Below are positions 59,527-64,000 of a stretch of 64,000 nucleotides of DNA, piece by piece. The DNA is from Cereibacter azotoformans (lineage in GTDB: Bacteria; Pseudomonadota; Alphaproteobacteria; Rhodobacterales; Rhodobacteraceae). Every line of letters begins with the position of its first letter. Within the stretch, counting starts at the first letter, position 1. Under the pieces are notes generated by a model, which was not told the origin of the DNA, did no database searches, and saw only the letters and a program-made list of their open reading frames with translations. The DNA is taken from NCBI GenBank assembly GCA_017599285.1, contig JAGFXX010000001.1:310001-374000 (forward strand), in the 5' to 3' direction. The position numbers were made by a program, and so were the translations under genes.

Positions 59527-60396
59527 CTAGGCCTCGGTCCTGGCTCTGTCCAGCGTGCGGGCGATCAGATCGACGAAAGCGGGCGCATTGCCGGCCTCGG
59601 CCACCTCTTCGGCCGTGACCGTGATGCCCCAGCGCGCCATCGCCGCGTAGCGCGGCTGACGGTGGGCAAGGGCACGGGCGTAGGTCCAGCGGATGAAGTC
59701 GTCGGGATCGACCTGCTCCTCGGTCAGGCCCTTCTCGACGCGGTAGTCGGTCCAGGCGGCACGGAGGAAGGCCGGCTGGTAATACATCGGCTTCGGCGCC
59801 TTGTCGAAACGGCGGACCAGTTCCGCCGTATGCGCCTCGGAGCCTTTGATCCAGACCATCAGCAGGTTTCCGGCCAGATCCGACATCACCGGATCGTTCG
59901 GATTGTCGGGATCCACCACTTCGCAGATCGAGCCGCCCGAGTCGCAGACGAAGTTCTGGTAGCCGTAGATCTCGGTCGCGCGGCGGATGAAGCGTTGCGT
60001 GTCATGCAGCGCCGCCACCTCGGCCTCGCGATGCTGGCCCTGCCGTTCGAGATAGTCGGCGAAGGCGAGGCCGCCGCGGTTCGGGTTGCCGGGCTTGCCG
60101 AGGTAGGTCGAGAGCGGGGCCAGATTGTCGAAGGTGATGTTCGAGGCGATATAGACCGAGTCGGTCCGCAGCAGCTCGCGCAGGAACGGCACCTTCATCG
60201 CCTCGCGCTTGAAGTTGTCGGCGATATGCTCGCCCATGTAGCGGGTGCCGATCCGGTAATCGACCGAGTAGTGGAACCAGTCGCCGCTGTCGCGGAGCAG
60301 CGTCGAGACATGGGTCTTCCCCAGGCCCGACATGCCGAACAGCAGCACCCGCTTGGCCTGTGCCGCCCGCCACTCCGCTCCGGTCCTGTAGATCAT
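59527..60396 (-). CDS. P-loop ATPase/kinase-like protein upstream of metA
   Basis: A 289-residue soluble protein. P-loop GMSGLGKTHVS (about 21-31) is followed by a DWFHYSVDYRIGTRYM segment (Walker-B-like acidic residues) and a CDSGGSICEV motif. Such proteins are annotated as ATPases in Rhodobacteraceae. Start at 60396 after GGGGAC; the frame is open to 60666. The function is unknown; its place with metA may only be transcriptional. Confidence 0.7.
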   Translation of the reverse strand: MIYRTGAEWRAAQAKRVLLFGMSGLGKTHVSTLLRDSGDWFHYSVDYRIGTRYMGEHIADNFKREAMKVPFLRELLRTDSVYIASNITFDNLAPLSTYLGKPGNPNRGGLAFADYLERQGQHREAEVAALHDTQRFIRRATEIYGYQNFVCDSGGSICEVVDPDNPNDPVMSDLAGNLLMVWIKGSEAHTAELVRRFDKAPKPMYYQPAFLRAAWTDYRVEKGLTEEQVDPDDFIRWTYARALAHRQPRYAAMARWGITVTAEEVAEAGNAPAFVDLIARTLDRARTEA

Positions 60397-60524
60397 CTCG
60401 CGTCCCCTGCCTCGGATCGCGCCCCTGTTACAGCGCCGGGCGCGGCAGTTCACGCGAAATCTGGGAGATGCGACGTCGGGCCGGGCGTCGGAAGGCGGCT
60501 TGCCCGATGCCGCCCTCGGATCGC

Positions 60525-60546
60525 AAAAGGGCCCCGCAAGGGGCCC
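60525..60546 (-). terminator. Terminator of the FadL-type gene
   Basis: On the minus strand GGGCCCC, loop TTGC, GGGGCCC, TTTT (plus stem 60529-60546, T-run 60525-60528). It lies 22 bases past the stop. Confidence 0.75.
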
Positions 60547-60568
60547 CGCGCCGGCACGATCGGGAAGA

Positions 60569-61690
60569 TCAGAAGGTGAAGCCAACCCGGATGCCGGCGG
60601 CCAGAGCCTCGTTGTCATCGAACTTGGCGCCCACCCCGCGCGTGTTGGCGCTGCCAAGTTCCACATAGCGGATGCCGCCGGTGATCTTCATGTTCTCGTG
60701 CGTGTAGGTGGCGCCGATGCCGATCGAGCGGAACCCGTCGTTCGGCCCGAGGTTGCCGGTATCGTCGCCTGTCTTGGGCTCGTAGGACACCGTCACCGCA
60801 CCCGACCATTTCTCGGTGAAGCGACGGCCGAGACCCAGCGTGTAGGTCCAGCGGTCGGATTCGTAGGCCACCAGCGGAATGCCCGGGAAGTAGTACTGGT
60901 AGATCTCGGGATCGATCAGGAACTCCGTCCAGTCCACCCAGCGGACCGAGCCGAAGAGCAGCGTGTCCGGCGCAATCCCGGTCTGGAACTCGAGGTTCAC
61001 CGACTGCGGCACGGTCGTGTCGAACTCGCTCACGCCGGCGCGGTCGCCGAAGACCGCGTTCGTTCCCGTCTCGTCGGCCTCGAGCGTATGGTCGATCGCC
61101 GAATTGTAGGTGAGGGCGACGCGAGCGGCGATTTCGGGCTTTTCCCAGGCGACGCCCACCACATAGCCGAAGGCATAGTCGGTATTGGTCTCGAGGTTGT
61201 AGTCCGTCGTCGCGACGTAGGATCCCTCCTGATAGATGTCGAACAGGATGTTCGCCTTGCCCTTCACCGACTGGGCGCGAAGGCCACCGTAGAGCGACAC
61301 GTCATTGTCGAACTTGTAGCGCAGGAGCGCGGTGACCGCGTTGGAGCGCAGTTCCGCCGTGGTTCCGGCGAGCGGGTAGATGCCTCCCGGATAGTCCACG
61401 TCGGCGCCGATCGGCTGGTCGAGCACCAGCGCGATGTCCATGTTCGATCCGAGCGCCTGCTTGTAGGCAAGCGACCATGTCGAGAAGTTGCCGGCCATGT
61501 TCCCGGACTGGAACGGCGTGTTCGGAATGTTCCCGCTGACATCCGGCTTGACGAAGCCGTAGGTCAGCTCGACATACCGGCCTTCCTCGAACAGGATGCC
61601 CACGCTCTGCGTCGAACGTTCGATGTCCCCGGCCGAGGCCGCTCCGGCGCTCAGCGCCAGCCCTCCCAATGCTCCCGCAATCTTTCTCAT
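60569..61690 (-). CDS. FadL/OMPP1/TodX-family outer membrane transport protein
   Basis: A 373-residue beta-barrel protein. Signal peptide MRKIAGALGGLALSAGAASA; it then has many short amphipathic strands and ends in AAGIRVGFTF with a terminal aromatic, as outer-membrane proteins do. The N-terminal NPNNTPF-like region reads VSGNIPNTPFQSGN, recalling the FadL start. FadL proteins import hydrophobic substrates such as fatty acids. Start at 61690 with GGAGGAG upstream. Confidence 0.8.
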   Translation of the reverse strand: MRKIAGALGGLALSAGAASAGDIERSTQSVGILFEEGRYVELTYGFVKPDVSGNIPNTPFQSGNMAGNFSTWSLAYKQALGSNMDIALVLDQPIGADVDYPGGIYPLAGTTAELRSNAVTALLRYKFDNDVSLYGGLRAQSVKGKANILFDIYQEGSYVATTDYNLETNTDYAFGYVVGVAWEKPEIAARVALTYNSAIDHTLEADETGTNAVFGDRAGVSEFDTTVPQSVNLEFQTGIAPDTLLFGSVRWVDWTEFLIDPEIYQYYFPGIPLVAYESDRWTYTLGLGRRFTEKWSGAVTVSYEPKTGDDTGNLGPNDGFRSIGIGATYTHENMKITGGIRYVELGSANTRGVGAKFDDNEALAAGIRVGFTF

Positions 61691-61715
61691 GTCCCGCTCC
61701 TCCGCTTGCCGGAGC

Positions 61716-61744
61716 ATCTTTCCGATCCCTTGCCTTTCGGTCAA
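61716..61744 (-). promoter_or_regulatory. Possible promoter of the FadL-type gene
   Basis: On the minus strand TTGACC (plus 61739-61744), 17 bases, AAAGAT (plus 61716-61721). Predicted start is near 61709, about 20 bases before the ATG. Confidence 0.4.
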
Positions 61745-61768
61745 TCACTGACGCCGCGGAACGAAATG

Positions 61769-62656
61769 TCACTTCGCCCGCTGTGGCTGCGGCGCCCCAG
61801 CGGCCGCCCGGATGCTGATCCAGTTGGCCAGCAGGATCACGCCGCCGCCGAGGATCACCAGCGCATCGAGCGGCTCGGCAAAGAGGATCATGCCGAGGAT
61901 CGCAAAGACCGGCAGCCGCAGGAAATCCACCGTCACCACGAACCCGGCCGTAGCCAGCGAGAGCGCCTGGGTCAGACAGAGATGCGCGGCCAGACCCGAA
62001 AGGCCGATCATCACCAGCCAGAAGCCCGAGGTGAGCGTGGGCCAGGTGGTCTCGCCGTCGGCAAGGGTGCAGGCAATCCCGAGCACCGCCTGGATCAGCG
62101 TGAGCCAGAACATGATCGAGACGATCGACTCGTGGCGCGTCAGGCGCTTGGTCAGGATGATCGAGCCCGCGAAGAAGATGGCCGATCCCGCGGCGGCGAG
62201 CACCCCCACATCCACCTGCGCAAAGTCCGGCCGGGCGACGACGAGGATCCCGGCGAAGCCCACCACGGTCGAGAGCGCGCGCATCCTCGTGATCCGCTCT
62301 CCGAGCAGGAGCGGCGACAGCAGGATGACCCAGATCGGCGAGGTGAACTCCAGCGCGATCACCTGCGCGAGGGGGATGAGCCCCAGAGCCCAGAACCAGA
62401 GGTTCTGCCCGGTGAAATGGCACAGGTTGCGCACGAGATGCCGTCCGAAGTGGTCGGTGCGGATCTCGGCCGTGCGTCCGGCGGCCATGGCCCAGAGGCC
62501 CACCACGGCCAGCCCCACCAGCGAGCGCCAGGCCATGATCTCGAACGTGTCGTGCACGCCCGAAACCATGCGGCCCGAGACCGCCATGGCCGAGAAGGAC
62601 GTGATGGCACCTGCCATCCAGAGGGTGGCGGCGGGAAGATGTTGCTGGGGAGGCAT
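61769..62656 (-). CDS. EamA-family (DMT superfamily) transporter
   Basis: A 295-residue membrane protein with about ten hydrophobic helices in two EamA repeats (about 10-140 and 150-285), for example WALGLIPLAQVIALEFTSPI in the first and FLRLPVFAILGMILFAEP in the second. It is probably an exporter of metabolites such as amino acids or an RhaT-like permease; the substrate is unknown. Confidence 0.83.
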   Translation of the reverse strand: MPPQQHLPAATLWMAGAITSFSAMAVSGRMVSGVHDTFEIMAWRSLVGLAVVGLWAMAAGRTAEIRTDHFGRHLVRNLCHFTGQNLWFWALGLIPLAQVIALEFTSPIWVILLSPLLLGERITRMRALSTVVGFAGILVVARPDFAQVDVGVLAAAGSAIFFAGSIILTKRLTRHESIVSIMFWLTLIQAVLGIACTLADGETTWPTLTSGFWLVMIGLSGLAAHLCLTQALSLATAGFVVTVDFLRLPVFAILGMILFAEPLDALVILGGGVILLANWISIRAAAGAPQPQRAK

Positions 62657-62834
62657 TTTTCAGGTCCGGTCACTGGGGCCGGCCACCATTGCCCCGCCTG
62701 CGGCGGATTGTCCAGCGCAGCGCGCTTGACAGGTGCCGCATGCGACGGCCGGGCCGCGGCGGAGGCCCGGCCCGGTCGGCGCGGATGCCCCTGCCGGGCC
62801 TTGCCGATGACGGCGTGCCGGCCGGGAGCGGGGC

Positions 62835-62864
62835 TTGGCAAGCCCTTCGCCTTGCGTGTAAGAC
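62835..62864 (+). promoter_or_regulatory. Promoter of the YfgM-bamB operon
   Basis: TTGGCA (62835-62840), 18 bases, TAAGAC (62859-62864). The start would fall about 20 bases before the TTG of the first gene. Confidence 0.5.
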
Positions 62865-62889
62865 GAAGGCACCAGCGAGGGAGAGGGCC

Positions 62890-63537
62890 TTGAGCAACCC
62901 CGAGAGTTTCATCGACGAGGTGACCGAGGAGGTCCGCCGCGAGCGGCTGTTCGGCTATTTCCGCCGCTATGGCTGGATCGCCCTTGTCATCGTTGTGGCG
63001 ATCGTCGGCGGTGCGGCCTTCGTCGAGTGGCAGAAGGCGCAGCACCGGGCCGAGTCGCAGGCGTTCGGCGATGCGCTGCTGGCGGCGCTCGAGGCGCCCG
63101 ATGCGGCTGCGCGCCGGGCGGCGGTCGAGGCCGTGCCGGCCGCGGGCGACCGGGCCGCGCTGCGCGATCTGATGGCCGCGTCGGATCCCGCGGGCGACCG
63201 GGCGGCCGCCATGTCCGCGCTGGAGCGTGTGGCCTCCAACGCCACGCTGTCGCCGGTCTACCGCGACCTCGCGGTGCTGCGCCGGGTGATCCTCGGCGGG
63301 GCCGAGCTGCCGGTGGCCGACCGCCGCGCCGCCCTGGACGGGATCGCCGCGCCGGGCCGGCCCTACCGCGCGCTTGCGCTGGAGCAGATGGCCTATCTCG
63401 AAATCGAGGCGGGCGAGCCCGCCCGCGCCATCGAGACGCTGCGCAGCCTCACGCAGGACCAGGAAGCGCCGCAGGGTCTTCGCCGGCGCGCCGAACAGAT
63501 GATCACCGCGCTGGGCGGCGGAACCCAGGCCGGCTGA
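62890..63537 (+). CDS. YfgM-like membrane-anchored TPR-type protein
   Basis: A 215-residue protein with a short cytoplasmic N-terminus (LSNPESFIDEVTEEVRRERL), one membrane helix (about 29-48, YGWIALVIVVAIVGGAAFVE) and a periplasmic helical-repeat domain. The start is TTG at 62890, with GAGGGAGAGG upstream. In E. coli, yfgM sits just upstream of bamB, which is the same arrangement here. Its role is likely as an inner-membrane chaperone partner; unconfirmed here. Confidence 0.78.
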   Translation: MSNPESFIDEVTEEVRRERLFGYFRRYGWIALVIVVAIVGGAAFVEWQKAQHRAESQAFGDALLAALEAPDAAARRAAVEAVPAAGDRAALRDLMAASDPAGDRAAAMSALERVASNATLSPVYRDLAVLRRVILGGAELPVADRRAALDGIAAPGRPYRALALEQMAYLEIEAGEPARAIETLRSLTQDQEAPQGLRRRAEQMITALGGGTQAG

Positions 63538-63583
63538 GACCGGCAACAAGGGGACGGGCAGGGACTTGAAGAGGGGTTTCACG

Positions 63584-64000
63584 GTGAAGCGGACGGCTGC
63601 GGTCACGGGATTTGCGCTTCTTGGACTGCTCGGCGCCTGCGGCGAGCGCGAACTGATCCTTCCCGGCGAACGGTTCGACGTTCGCGCGCCGCTCGATGCG
63701 AGCGTGCCGACCGAGGGAAATCCGGCGCCTGCGGACCGCAGCGGCCTCAGCGCCAACCGGTCGCTGCCCGTGGCGTTGCCGGCGGCCACGGTGAACGCCT
63801 CCTGGCCGCAGCGGGGGGGCAACGCGGCCCATCTCGCGCCGCATGCAAGCCTCTCGGCGGCCCCGCAACTGGTCTGGAGCAGCGACATCGGCGCGGGCAA
63901 CAGCCGCCGCAACCGGATCTCGGCCGCCCCGGTCGTGGCCGAGGGGCGGGTCTTCACCATGGACGCCATGAGCGACGTGCAGGCCACCTCGACGGGCGGC
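63584..64000 (+). CDS. bamB: BamB-like outer membrane assembly lipoprotein (5' part)
   Basis: The first 139 codons are present and the frame is open to the window edge. GTG at 63584 has GAGGGG seven bases upstream; TTG at 63566 is an alternative. The lipoprotein signal ends in LLGACGERE, with lipobox LGAC. The PQQ-propeller start follows: PQLVWSSDIGAGNSRRNRI and SAAPVVAEGRVFTMDAMSDV. With the YfgM-like gene upstream, BamB is the best call; the rest lies outside. Confidence 0.85.
   Translation, partial: MKRTAAVTGFALLGLLGACGERELILPGERFDVRAPLDASVPTEGNPAPADRSGLSANRSLPVALPAATVNASWPQRGGNAAHLAPHASLSAAPQLVWSSDIGAGNSRRNRISAAPVVAEGRVFTMDAMSDVQATSTGG

Overview
The window is very GC-rich, has no tRNA or rRNA genes, and reads as ordinary chromosome of an alphaproteobacterium of the Rhodobacter/Cereibacter sphaeroides type. 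This rests on an F1-only atpHAGDC operon, a DHH-family (class II) pyrophosphatase, a CIRCE-controlled groESL operon ending in Gly-Gly-Met repeats, an rplM-rpsI pair, and many Rhodobacterales-style neighbour pairs. Gene density is about one per kilobase. Nearly every gene has a Shine-Dalgarno sequence and many overlap by ATGA or TGATG. I see no CRISPR array, insertion sequence, prophage or integrase.

Layout. 1-6430 (minus strand) is an operon for an AMP-forming acyl-CoA ligase plus a Liv-type ABC transporter, with a small proline-rich gene wedged between livG and livH. It is divergent from a hybrid histidine kinase and response regulator (6691-9317), with a perfect palindrome between them. 9361-10206 is rpsD with promoter, leader hairpin and terminator. 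10346-13790 holds hisC, a prephenate dehydrogenase, an extensin-like protein and a ChaC protein. 13863-16619 encodes a MotA/ExbB-like and a MotB/OmpA-like protein with a very long coiled coil, with their own promoter. 16733-19981 is clpA and gloB (minus). 21138-25982 is the F1 ATP synthase operon.

26161-32395 (minus) carries prs, a threonine aldolase, a Cys-cluster protein, ribF, a MaoC hydratase, a HAD phosphatase and ppaC. 33951-36115 is groESL with a sigma70-type promoter and CIRCE. 36358-45596 mixes an SH3 protein, a hydroxyacid dehydrogenase, two unrecognised proteins, a PAS-GGDEF-EAL protein, a CoA-transferase and an SDR. 45786-48760 holds an NDP-sugar epimerase, a SAF-domain oxidoreductase and RfbC. 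The 568-bp gap that follows is the largest non-coding stretch. It has mutually exclusive hairpins and a strong plus-strand terminator with no upstream gene, so it may encode a small RNA.

50177-51326 is rplM-rpsI. 51404-55979 has a DUF1127 gene, a divergent MocR regulator sharing an operator, and a three-gene spermidine/putrescine-type ABC transporter without a binding protein. 56099-60396 (minus) has an ATPase-like gene, metA, a lipoprotein hydrolase, ppk2 and tetR. The end has a FadL-type porin, an EamA transporter, a YfgM-like protein and the start of a BamB-like lipoprotein.

Most of the window is housekeeping. The items I would look at first are the motor-like pair at 13.9-16.6 kb, the MocR/DUF1127 operator region, the 49 kb intergenic RNA candidate, the small proteins at 3.5, 32.7 and 39.2 kb, and the rpsD leader hairpin. 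All functional calls come from reading motifs and context; no database search was run.
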